The position numbers were made by a program, and so were the translations under genes. A DNA stretch of 64,000 bases from CAYRPN01 sp964426135. GTDB lineage: Bacteria > Planctomycetota > Phycisphaerae > Phycisphaerales > Phycisphaeraceae. Location: NCBI GenBank assembly GCA_964426135.1, contig CAYRPN010000017.1:3210-67209 (forward strand). The letters are read 5' to 3'. This document shows positions 18,424 to 24,802 of this stretch, piece after piece (the stretch's first letter is position 1; the number at the start of each line of letters is the position of its first letter). The notes under the pieces were generated by a model. The model ran no database searches and was not told the origin of the DNA. It saw only the letters and a list, made by a program, of their open reading frames with translations.

Positions 18424-18546
18424 GAACGGGCCCGAAATGACTTCGCGAATTGGCGGTCCCCCATTTAGCCGGCGGGCTTGCCCGCCGAGGGCATCTCGGC
18501 GGGCAAGCCCGCCGGCTAAATGGGGAACTTATTTCGGTCCCGTTCC
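18424..18546. repeat. Palindromic element O1 copy A, with core I1
   Basis: The 520-nt gap 18304-18823 between nifJ and the permease gene holds this 123-bp element and nothing else recognisable. Outer arms read GAACGGGCCCGAAATGAC on the left and GAACTTATTTCGGTCCCGTT on the right; the core is the GC-rich palindrome TAGCCGGCGGGCTTGCCCGC and its complement around a 6-nt GGGCAT loop. The flanks are TAA on the left and TCA on the right, a one-mismatch version of the 3-bp duplication seen at copy C (37600-37723). The core could also form a very strong hairpin in RNA, but no T-tract follows. Confidence 0.85.
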
Positions 18547-18823
18547 TCAGGCCCTGCGCATCAATCCGTTGAACAGGTCAACTCGTCGACTGAATCTCGC
18601 GCCAAGGCGCCAAGCTCGCCTAGGCAGCGGCCTTCCCGCGGCCCTCGTAACGATGACCATAGGTGCGCCAAGAAACAGGCAGTGCCGAGAATTCGTGGCG
18701 TGATTCCCGATTGTGTAGTTGTCGCCGGCAGCGAATCCACGCACCTCACCGCATGGCGCATGTTGGCTGCGAATCGAATGACTACACTGGAAACGGATCG
18801 AAACCGGCCCCGCAGAGTTCTCT

Positions 18824-20197
18824 ATGTTCGACCTCATCGGCGGCATCCTGCTCATGGTCCGACGCAGCCTCCGGCAGCACGCGCTGTCGACCGTCGTCAC
18901 CGTCGTCTCCGTCGCCCTCGCCGCCGGCCTGCTCATGACCGTGTTCAGCATTCAGAAGCAGACGATGGACGCGTTCACCCGCGCGTCCACCGGCTTCGAC
19001 GCCATCCTCGGCGCCCGCGGCAGCCAGCTCCAGCTCGTGCTCAACACCGTCTTCCACCTGGAAACGTCGCCGGGGAATATCCCGTATTCGAGTTACCTCT
19101 CGATCAAGGCGGACCCGCGCGTCAAGGCGGCGGTGCCGTATGCCGTGGGCGACAACTATCGCGGCTACCGCATCGTCGGCACCACGCTCGATTTCTTCAG
19201 CGAGTACCGCTTCGGCAAGGACCGCACGCTCGACTTCATCGACGGCAACATCAGCAAGGAGCAGCTCGCGCCGGCCGCCGCGCGAGGCAAGGGCATCGAC
19301 GGCTCCAACTTCAACCTCAAGCCCGGCGTCGCCGACGCCGCCGGCCACCGCGTCTTCGATCCCGCCCGGCAGGAAGCGGTCATCGGCAGCCTCGTCGCGC
19401 GGCAGACCGGGCTGCGCCATGGCGATGTGTTCAACTCCTACCACGGGCTGGATTTCGTCGAGACCGAAAAGCACGCGACGGAGTTCATCGTCGTAGGCGT
19501 GCTGGAGCCGACGAACTCGCCGGTCGATCGCGTGATCTGGATTCCGCTGGAAGGCTACTACCGCATGGCGGGCCACGAGCCGTACGACAAGAAGACCGGC
19601 CAGAAGATCGCGATCGATCCCAACGCCGTGATCCCCGACGAACTGAAAGAAGTCAGCGCGGTGATGCTGAAGCTGCGCAGCCCCGCGCATGGCGCAATGA
19701 TGGATGTGGACTTCAACCGAATGGGCACGACGCGCACGATCGCCTGGCCGGTGGGCAAGGTGATCGCGGATCTTTTCATCCGCCTGGGATGGGCGAATCA
19801 GGTGTTGCAGTACGTGGCGTATCTCGTGGCGGTCGTGGCGGCGGCGGCGATCCTGGCGAGCATCTACAACACGATGAACGAACGCCGGCGCGAGTTCGCG
19901 ATCATGCGGGCGCTGGGCGCGCGAAGGGCCACCGTGTTCAGCGCGATCGTGGCGGAGTCGGCGACGATCGCCGCGCTCGGCTCGGCGCTGGGCTTCGCCG
20001 TCTACTTCGCCCTGATGGCGACGGCGGCGTACGCCATGCGCATGAAGGCCGGCGTGGTGCTCGATGTCACCGCCTTCCACGACGCGTGGTGGTTCACGCC
20101 CATCGGTATGATTGCCCTGGGCGCCATGACCGGCACCGTGCCCGCGTGGAAAGCGTATGCCACCGACGTGGCGACGAACCTGGTGCCGGCCTCATAA
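18824..20197 (+). CDS. FtsX/MacB-type ABC transporter permease
   Basis: 457 aa inner-membrane permease. An N-terminal membrane segment (LSTVVTVVSVALAAGLLMTV, about 27-46) is followed by a large extracytoplasmic domain (about 60-310, MacB-periplasmic-core-like). The C-terminal FtsX domain has three more membrane segments, including VLQYVAYLVAVVAAAAILAS and the conserved NTMNERRREFAIMRALGARR. The topology matches the MacB/LolC family, which moves lipoproteins, peptides or other substrates with a separate ATPase. No ATP-binding subunit is visible next to it. Downstream lie a histidine-rich lipoprotein and a DUF3299 lipoprotein. In some proteobacteria a permease of this kind, DUF3299 and a histidine-rich protein form a zinc-uptake cluster (Zrg, from memory), so metal import is a reasonable guess. 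Confidence 0.85.
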   Translation: MFDLIGGILLMVRRSLRQHALSTVVTVVSVALAAGLLMTVFSIQKQTMDAFTRASTGFDAILGARGSQLQLVLNTVFHLETSPGNIPYSSYLSIKADPRVKAAVPYAVGDNYRGYRIVGTTLDFFSEYRFGKDRTLDFIDGNISKEQLAPAAARGKGIDGSNFNLKPGVADAAGHRVFDPARQEAVIGSLVARQTGLRHGDVFNSYHGLDFVETEKHATEFIVVGVLEPTNSPVDRVIWIPLEGYYRMAGHEPYDKKTGQKIAIDPNAVIPDELKEVSAVMLKLRSPAHGAMMDVDFNRMGTTRTIAWPVGKVIADLFIRLGWANQVLQYVAYLVAVVAAAAILASIYNTMNERRREFAIMRALGARRATVFSAIVAESATIAALGSALGFAVYFALMATAAYAMRMKAGVVLDVTAFHDAWWFTPIGMIALGAMTGTVPAWKAYATDVATNLVPAS

Positions 20198-20201
20198 GGC
20201 A

Positions 20202-20257
20202 AGAGTGAAAAGTGCAAAGTGCAAAGTGAAAAGTAAAAAGTGAAGAATGAAGAGTGC
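20202..20257. repeat. 7-bp-period A-rich tandem repeat
   Basis: Degenerate repeats of AAAGTG-type heptamers (AAAAGTGCAAAGTGCAAAGT and on) between the permease and the lipoprotein gene. They stop just before a solo I1 arm. One of several 7- or 8-bp period arrays in intergenic sequence of this window. Confidence 0.75.
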
Positions 20258-20265
20258 ATGGTCAC

Positions 20266-20290
20266 ATTTAGCCGGCGGGCTTGCCCGCCG
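20266..20290. repeat. Solo arm of palindromic core I1
   Basis: ATTTAGCCGGCGGGCTTGCC followed by CGCCG, with no second arm. The same solo arm occurs at 34926-34950, and both are preceded by GT(C/G)AC and followed by a similar CGCGA..CGCC-AGCC stretch. This shared context suggests a distinct one-armed variant instead of two independent truncations. It lies 49 nt upstream of the lipoprotein start at 20339. Confidence 0.75.
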
Positions 20291-20338
20291 CGAACCGCCA
20301 GCCACCACAAGCCCTCGCTTCAACGGAGTTCAAACGTC

Positions 20339-20935
20339 ATGACGAACGGTTCACAGACAACGCGCGTGGTGCGATGGATTCTCGCCCTGTGCATCGCCGC
20401 CGCGATCATCACCCTGCCCGCCTGCGGCGGCGGTGACAAGGACCACAAAGATCACAGCCACAAAGATCACAGTCACAAAGATCACGATCAAAAGGACGAC
20501 AAGCACGACGACAAGGACGACGAGCACCACCACGACGCCCCGCACGGCGGCGCGATGGTCGAACTCGGCGATCACTTCGGTTACGTCGAACTGAAAATCT
20601 ACGAAGACGACGCGGTGAAGAAAATCGTCGCCTACATTCTCAGTTCGCACGCGGATAAGCCGGTGCGCATCGCCCAGCCGGAGCTTGAACTGACCGTGCT
20701 CGCCGCCAAGGCCGGCAAACCGGCGAAGGAGTTCACGCTGAAACTGAAAGCCGCGGTGGATGAGAACGCGGGCAACAAGGTCGGCGACAGTTCGCAGTTC
20801 GAAGCCCCGCTCGATGCCCTGCAGGGGCTGGGCGAAAAGTCATCGTTCGATGTCGTGATCAAGAGCCTGACGATCGCGGGTAAGGTTTTCACCGATGTGA
20901 AGATCAACTACCCGAAAGGGAACGCGGCCCACTGA
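20339..20935 (+). CDS. Histidine/aspartate-rich lipoprotein, possible metal-binding
   Basis: 198 aa from the ATG at 20339, chosen because ACGGAG lies about 10 nt upstream and the longer frame runs back through repeat sequence. A lipoprotein signal ends in LPAC-GGG (cysteine near residue 24). Directly after it is a run of HKDH-type repeats (DKDHKDHSHKDHSHKDHDQK) and then DDEHHHDAPHGG, a dense set of potential zinc or nickel ligands. The rest (about 60-198) is a soluble domain starting MVELGDHFGYVELKIYED that I do not assign to a named family. It sits between an FtsX-type permease and a DUF3299 lipoprotein; with them it may capture metal at the membrane surface. The DNA of the histidine stretch is itself repetitive (CACAAAGATCACAG units). 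Confidence 0.75.
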   Translation: MTNGSQTTRVVRWILALCIAAAIITLPACGGGDKDHKDHSHKDHSHKDHDQKDDKHDDKDDEHHHDAPHGGAMVELGDHFGYVELKIYEDDAVKKIVAYILSSHADKPVRIAQPELELTVLAAKAGKPAKEFTLKLKAAVDENAGNKVGDSSQFEAPLDALQGLGEKSSFDVVIKSLTIAGKVFTDVKINYPKGNAAH

Positions 20936-21022
20936 TGGGCGTATCATTGAGGACGGGATCGCGATCACCATGCCCCCCGTTTAGCGTCCGCTCGCAGAGC
21001 GGAAGAATTGCAGGACCACACC

Positions 21023-22141
21023 ATGCCTGACCATCGCCCCAGCCCTTCCCGCCGCGCCATCGTCGGCCTTGCCGCCGCGCTGCTCTCCGCTGCCGCGCTG
21101 ACGGGATGCGGAGATGCCGGCTCCAACGGCACCTCCGCCGGCCCCGTCAAGGGCAAGCAGATGTCCAACGTCGGCCCCGCCAAGGACGCCGGCCCCGTGG
21201 CCGCCAACACCGGCGAAACCCCGCTCCCGCCCGGCGCACGCGACGGCATGAAGGTGATCGACACCAGCAAGCTCCCCGTCACTCCCGACCCCGCCAGGCC
21301 CCAGACGCCCGCGAAAACGGAAACCCCGGCCCAAGTCCCAGCCGCGACCGTCACCACCGACCCACCTGCCGATCCCACCAAACCGCTCACGGACGACGAA
21401 AAGAAAAAACGCGACGACGCCCGCGAAAAAGCCCTCGCCAAGGCCGGCGTCGACACGAAGCAGCCCTACACCGGCGCCACCCCCGTGCCCCCCGCCCCAG
21501 GCACCACCGATCCAGCCAAGATCGTCGATCCCAAGAGCGCCGATCCCAAGAGCGCTGATCCCAAGACCGCCGATCCCGCCAAGACCGCCGCCGCCGATCC
21601 CACCAAGCAGCCGATCAAGATCGGCCCCGTCGACCCCAACACCCCTTCCACCGGTCCGCTGCCCGAGCATCTCAAAGCCGACCGCGAGGCGATCAAGAAG
21701 TTTGAAGCCGCCAAGCTGAAAGTCGTCAACGGCTACACCGAAGTCCCCTACTCCGCCCTCGCCGGTTACGAGTTCCCCACGGTCATCGCCGCCGAGGATG
21801 GCAAGGACAAAGACAACCGCAAGATTCCCGACGAAGTCAAAAAACTTCACGGCAAGGAAGTCGTCATCCAGGGCTACATGATGCCCATCGATTTCGAGGA
21901 CGGCGGCACCAACGAGTTCGTCCTCACCCGCATCATCCCCTCCTGCTTCTACTGCCAGCCCCCGCAACTGAACGACTGGGTCGAAGTCAAAATCAAAGAC
22001 GCCAAGCGCGTCCCCTACGTGCCCGACGGCCCGATCCTCGTCTACGGCAAACTCGAAGTCGGCGAAAAGTTCGAGGACGGCTTCGTCGTCAGCCTGTACC
22101 GGCTCACCGGTATGAAGGTGGAGAAGGCGCCGAATCCGTGA
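21023..22141 (+). CDS. DUF3299-type lipoprotein with low-complexity linker
   Basis: 372 aa from the ATG at 21023 (the frame could also use a TTG at 21008; AGGAC upstream favours the ATG). A signal peptide with lipobox (AAALTGCG) places it on a membrane. Residues about 30-215 are Pro/Ala/Thr/Lys-rich low complexity with near-perfect DPKSA repeats (DPKSADPKSADPKTADPAKT). The C-terminal domain (about 265-372) carries GYMMPIDFEDGGTNEFVLTR and IIPSCFYCQPPQLNDWV, diagnostic of DUF3299, including a CxxC pair. DUF3299 proteins often sit with FtsX-type ABC permeases, as here (two genes upstream). Role unproven; metal handling is suggested by context only. Confidence 0.8.
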   Translation: MPDHRPSPSRRAIVGLAAALLSAAALTGCGDAGSNGTSAGPVKGKQMSNVGPAKDAGPVAANTGETPLPPGARDGMKVIDTSKLPVTPDPARPQTPAKTETPAQVPAATVTTDPPADPTKPLTDDEKKKRDDAREKALAKAGVDTKQPYTGATPVPPAPGTTDPAKIVDPKSADPKSADPKTADPAKTAAADPTKQPIKIGPVDPNTPSTGPLPEHLKADREAIKKFEAAKLKVVNGYTEVPYSALAGYEFPTVIAAEDGKDKDNRKIPDEVKKLHGKEVVIQGYMMPIDFEDGGTNEFVLTRIIPSCFYCQPPQLNDWVEVKIKDAKRVPYVPDGPILVYGKLEVGEKFEDGFVVSLYRLTGMKVEKAPNP

Positions 22142-22163
22142 GGAAGAAGATCAGCATCAGGAC

Positions 22164-22454
22164 TCATTTGAAAAATCGCCGCAGGCGACATTCCAGTCGC
22201 TTCGAGTTCATTGTCTGACACTCCCATACGACCAGCACCCGCCACTGGAGGCGGCGCAGCGCCCTGAGATTGGCCCGGTCCCGTTTTCTATTGCGCTCAA
22301 TCTTGGCTGTCCAATAGGCCCGCCGCGTTGCCGGGATTCGGCACCGGCCGCACGCGTGCCCGTGCCAGAAGCAGCCGCGAACCTCGATGATCCGTCGGCG
22401 ACGCGGCAACACAATGTCAGGCGAACCGGGCAACCCGCGCACGTGCCAATTCAT
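22164..22454 (-). pseudogene. vsr: Very-short-patch repair endonuclease (Vsr), N-terminally truncated
   Basis: 96 aa corresponding to the C-terminal two thirds of Vsr, the endonuclease that nicks T:G mismatches made by deamination of 5-methylcytosine. Recognisable: LPGSPDIVLPRRRRIIEVRG, CFWHGHACGRC with the zinc/active-site histidines and cysteines, YWTAKIERNRKRDRANLRAL and WRVLVVWECQT. Intact Vsr is about 130-150 aa and starts with a DNA-contacting segment (MSxIRSxxTxPE) that is missing; an in-frame stop lies directly upstream of the ATG, and the nested palindrome at 22463-22659 begins 8 nt before it. The repeat appears to have replaced or separated the 5' end. Next to a cytosine methyltransferase scrap and an HNH nuclease, it belongs to a decayed restriction-modification island. 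Confidence 0.75.
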
Positions 22455-22462
22455 GCCGTCAT

Positions 22463-22659
22463 CTCAGCCGCGACGCGGCGGCATGACGTAGCCCCTGGCG
22501 TGAGCCAGGGGACAGAAGACGGGTATCCAATCAAGCCCCAGCGGGGCGACATTGAAGGGTTTAGCCGACTGTGTCGCCCGGCTGGGGCTTAGAACGAAGC
22601 AACCTCAGTTCCCCCGGCTCACGCCGGGGGCTACGCCATACCGCCGCTTCGCGGCTGAG
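22463..22659. repeat. Nested inverted repeat upstream of vsr fragment
   Basis: Outer arms of about 50 nt: left begins CTCAGCCGCGACGCGGCGGC (22463), right ends with CCGCCGCTTCGCGGCTGAG (22659). Within each arm is a smaller palindrome (TAGCCCCTGGCGTGAGCCAG and TTCCCCCGGCTCACGCCGGG). In the middle is a third inverted repeat, AAGCCCCAGCGGGGCGACA against TGTCGCCCGGCTGGGGCTT, around an 18-nt loop. So three palindrome levels lie inside each other. The element abuts the truncated start of vsr. Confidence 0.85.
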
Positions 22660-22709
22660 TGCGTTACTCCGTCAGTGACGAGACCGGGAAAGCCCGTGTA
22701 CCGATGTTG

Positions 22710-22744
22710 GGAGCATTCTAGATTGCTCCGAAGATCGGAGCAAT
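22710..22744 (+). promoter_or_regulatory. Tandem operator for C-protein-like regulator
   Basis: Three half-sites: GGAGCA at 22710-22715, TGCTCC at 22724-22729, GGAGCA at 22737-22742. The first pair forms a near-palindrome around TCTAGA; the second is a perfect 10-bp-arm dyad ATTGCTCCGA-AGA-TCGGAGCAAT (22722-22744). The dyad overlaps the ATG at 22743. Two adjacent dyads at the start of a small HTH gene that is coupled to a nuclease gene match the layout of controller (C) protein operators in type II restriction-modification systems. Confidence 0.7.
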
Positions 22745-23021
22745 GCGCAAGTCGATCCACACCGCCGAATACCGAGCCCTTTGCCACGAACTGAAAGCCG
22801 CTCGCGGTCAGGCAGGCCTTTCGCAGCGCGATCTCGCGGCGATCCTGAAGGTGCCACACAGTTGGGTCGCGAAAGTGGAAAGCGCTGAACGTCGAATTGA
22901 CCTGCTGGAGTTCGCCTTGTTTCTAACGTCGTGCGGCACAGACCCGGTAGCTGCCTTTACCCGCCTCATCCCCGCCAAACAGGTCGGCAGGCGTACGTCC
23001 AACGGAGGGCGCGCGCGATGA
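22743..23021 (+). CDS. XRE-family helix-turn-helix regulator, C-protein-like
   Basis: 92 aa with a single XRE helix-turn-helix (about 14-70): LKAARGQAGLSQRDLAAILK, then VPHSWVAKVESAERRIDLLE, then FALFLTSCGTDP. Size and architecture match restriction-modification controller proteins. Two tandem dyads cover its own start (22710-22744), implying autoregulation. Its stop overlaps the start of the HNH nuclease gene in an ATGA (23018-23021), so the two are translationally coupled, the classic C-R operon arrangement. The role as controller is inferred from layout; a general XRE repressor of a toxin-like nuclease is the alternative. Confidence 0.8.
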   Translation: MRKSIHTAEYRALCHELKAARGQAGLSQRDLAAILKVPHSWVAKVESAERRIDLLEFALFLTSCGTDPVAAFTRLIPAKQVGRRTSNGGRAR

Positions 23022-23626
23022 CCACCCCCGTCGACCCGAATGATATCCCTGCACTCAGGGCGGCCTTTCAGATGCCATCGCCCGCGACGATGGTGTCGAG
23101 AATCTCGAGCATTACGAACGCTTTTGTCGGCGCGATCATTCCGGTGATCGAACCGACAGTGGAAGAAATCGCTGAAGCGCTGGCACTACTCGGCATGAGT
23201 GTCAGTGATGTGCGCTGCGCGTATTGCGGCGACAAGGCATCGGAATGGGATCACCTGCGCCCGCTCGTCCTAGACCTGAGGCCCACCGGCTACATCTCGG
23301 AAATCGCCAATCTCGTGCCTGCCTGTGGCAAGTGCAATCAAAGCAAAGGCAACAAAGACTGGCGAACGTGGATCCTCAGTAAGACGGCAAAACTCTCGCC
23401 AACGTTTCGCGGCGTAGCCGATGTACCTCGGCGAGCGGCGCGGCTGAACGCATACGAACGGTGGAAGCCTCCAACCAAAGTCGATTTTGGTTCAATTGTC
23501 GGCACCACCAATTGGGACCACTACTGGTCACTTTGGGAATCGGTCAAGAAGGAACTGCGTGACGCGCAGCACGTAGCCGATGCGCTGAAAGCGCGAATCA
23601 AAGCAGGAATTGACAAGCCGATCTAG
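23018..23626 (+). CDS. HNH endonuclease, candidate restriction enzyme
   Basis: 202 aa from the ATG of the ATGA overlap with the XRE gene. The HNH/zinc core is at about 68-118: CAYCGDKASEWDHLRPL, then EIANLVPACGKCNQSKGNKD. This gives CxxC, the DH catalytic pair, a conserved asparagine (NLVPAC), a second CxxC and a basic end, so the nuclease core looks intact. The N-terminal 60 residues and the C-terminal 80 are of no recognised family and may give DNA specificity. Position after a C-protein-like gene suggests a type II restriction enzyme, but the only methyltransferase sequence nearby is a C-terminal scrap (24010-24321). If active, protection must come from elsewhere. Confidence 0.8.
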   Translation: MTTPVDPNDIPALRAAFQMPSPATMVSRISSITNAFVGAIIPVIEPTVEEIAEALALLGMSVSDVRCAYCGDKASEWDHLRPLVLDLRPTGYISEIANLVPACGKCNQSKGNKDWRTWILSKTAKLSPTFRGVADVPRRAARLNAYERWKPPTKVDFGSIVGTTNWDHYWSLWESVKKELRDAQHVADALKARIKAGIDKPI

Positions 23627-23734
23627 CCAATAAAGCCACCTCGAGCTGCGCTTCTGGCAGTTGCTCCCTTTTTAGGAGCGTGATAGAGTGCATCCACGTT
23701 CTGTTCAATTCGCCGGGAACCGCGGAGCACCTCT

Positions 23735-23947
23735 ATGCACGTCGACAACCACAATGAAGAAATCGAAGAACCGGAAGAAAATGACAATTGCGGCGCGTGT
23801 GGAGTTCGATTGGAGCGCAAGGGCGAAGACTGGGACCAGCTTTGTCCGGGATGCGCCGATTCCGTCTCCAATTTGCTTGATGAGTTAAGTCTAACGGACG
23901 AAGATGCGGACGTTATCATCGAGTTCGCGCGAAAATTCGTCGACTAG
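23735..23947 (+). CDS. Small acidic zinc-ribbon protein
   Basis: 70 aa, very acidic at the start (HNEEIEEPEENDN), then a two-CxxC zinc ribbon: CGACGVRLERKGEDWDQLCPGC. It ends with a short helical tail (LTDEDADVIIEFARKFVD). No named family recognised. It lies between the HNH nuclease (109 nt upstream) and the methyltransferase fragment on the same strand and may belong to the same island. A plain start with no obvious strong ribosome-binding site lowers confidence a little. Confidence 0.55.
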   Translation: MHVDNHNEEIEEPEENDNCGACGVRLERKGEDWDQLCPGCADSVSNLLDELSLTDEDADVIIEFARKFVD

Positions 23948-24009
23948 GCCATGCAGAGTAGTTCGGCACACCGGCTGGGCGAAGACCCGCACCAAAATCC
24001 ACTCTGGGC

Positions 24010-24321
24010 ATGGCCGCCGGCCTTGGCGGTCCTAAAGGCGGGAGCGCGAAACAGATCGTCGTGGGCATCGTCAAAGGCAAGTTGCGAATGCGCTGGATGA
24101 GCGCGCGGGAATATGCCCGGCTTCAGGGCGCGGGGCAATTCAAGATCGACGTTCCGGAACTCCAGGCGATGCACGGCTTCGGCGACGCGGTGTGCGTGCC
24201 GGTCATCCGCTGGATCGACAGCCAGATCCTTTCACCCGTCTACGACTCCGTCGTCCGCGGCGATCGGACGATCGTGACCAGCGGCATCCACGCCGACGCG
24301 TCGTCGCTTCGCCGCGAATGA
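24010..24321 (+). pseudogene. C-terminal fragment of a cytosine-5 DNA methyltransferase
   Basis: About 103 codons that match the last part of C5 methyltransferases: GGPKGGSAKQIVV, then LRMRWMSAREYARLQGAGQF and MHGFGDAVCVPVIRWIDSQI. These correspond to conserved motifs IX-X (the R-x(4)-E-x-A-R-LQG and GxAV-x-VP patterns). Motif I, the PC catalytic loop (IV) and ENV (VI) are absent, and no upstream frame carries them; the same frame has a stop at about 23959. It cannot methylate DNA. It was presumably the modification partner of the C-protein/HNH genes or of the Vsr fragment. Confidence 0.75.
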
Positions 24322-24359
24322 CCGGTTGCCTGGCAAATACGATGAGCAACCGTCGGCGT

Positions 24360-24379
24360 AGGGTGGGCGATGCCACCCT
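24360..24379. repeat. Short hairpin after methyltransferase fragment
   Basis: AGGGTGG-GCGATG-CCACCCT, a 7-bp perfect stem. No T-run follows, so a rho-independent terminator is not supported. It is the first structured item in the 481-nt gap before the EF-G-like gene. Confidence 0.5.
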
Positions 24380-24415
24380 GCGCGGACCGGGCACGGACTG
24401 GGAAGCCATCGGGTT

Positions 24416-24639
24416 GTAACCTTTATGGAGATTGGTCAATGTAAGGTACGACATGGCGACGGCCCGCTCGCGGGGCCGCGTTGTTCTTTGACAAGTCTGC
24501 GCTCGGTTTCGGGAGGAGCGAAGCGACGGCGAGATGTGGCCGGAAAGTGTCCTACCTTTTTGGCAGTCATTTTGTAAACGGCTGCGACCGCGCGAGTTAG
24601 CGTGGTTTTCGGCCCCCTGGGGGTGAGTGGCCGGCCACG
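24416..24639 (+). repeat. Dispersed ~225-bp noncoding repeat, left copy
   Basis: Matches the reverse complement of 37253-37478 along its whole length. Conserved blocks in order: CAATGTAAGGTA, GACGGCC, CGGGGCCGC, TGTTCTTTGACA, a 34-nt identical block beginning GTGGCCGGAAAGTGTCCTAC (24537), GAGTTAGC, and the terminal palindrome GTGGCCGGCCAC. The spacers between blocks differ. Stops interrupt any shared reading frame in the other copy, so it is unlikely to be protein-coding. Could be a structured RNA, a regulatory module or a non-autonomous mobile element. It ends about 160 nt upstream of the EF-G-like start. Confidence 0.8.
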
Positions 24640-24729
24640 TTGGGGGCCGGTTGAGTCGGGGGTGACGGGGGCGGGGCGGGCGACGGCGGAGGGTTGGCCC
24701 CTCAGGCTTTTCCCGATTAACAGCAGCGG

Positions 24730-24735
24730 TATACT
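24730..24735 (+). promoter_or_regulatory. Candidate -10 box for EF-G-like gene
   Basis: TATACT lies about 67 nt upstream of the ATG at 24803 in otherwise very GC-rich sequence. A weak CTTTTC/TTTTCC is 16-17 nt further upstream as a possible -35. AGGAG lies 7 nt before the start codon as ribosome-binding site. Promoter assignment is tentative. Confidence 0.35.
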
Positions 24736-24802
24736 GACTTCTCATCTTCTGAAGTCCCCCGGCCCCCCGGCCCCCCGGTCCGCGTCACGTACAGGAGCAC
24801 CC

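Noticed and set aside
24203..24745. Minus-strand frame crossing the left dispersed repeat, with peptide similarity to the right copy
   Set aside because: The matching frame in the right copy (plus strand, 37253 onward) has stops, so the shared peptide reflects conserved DNA and not a protein.
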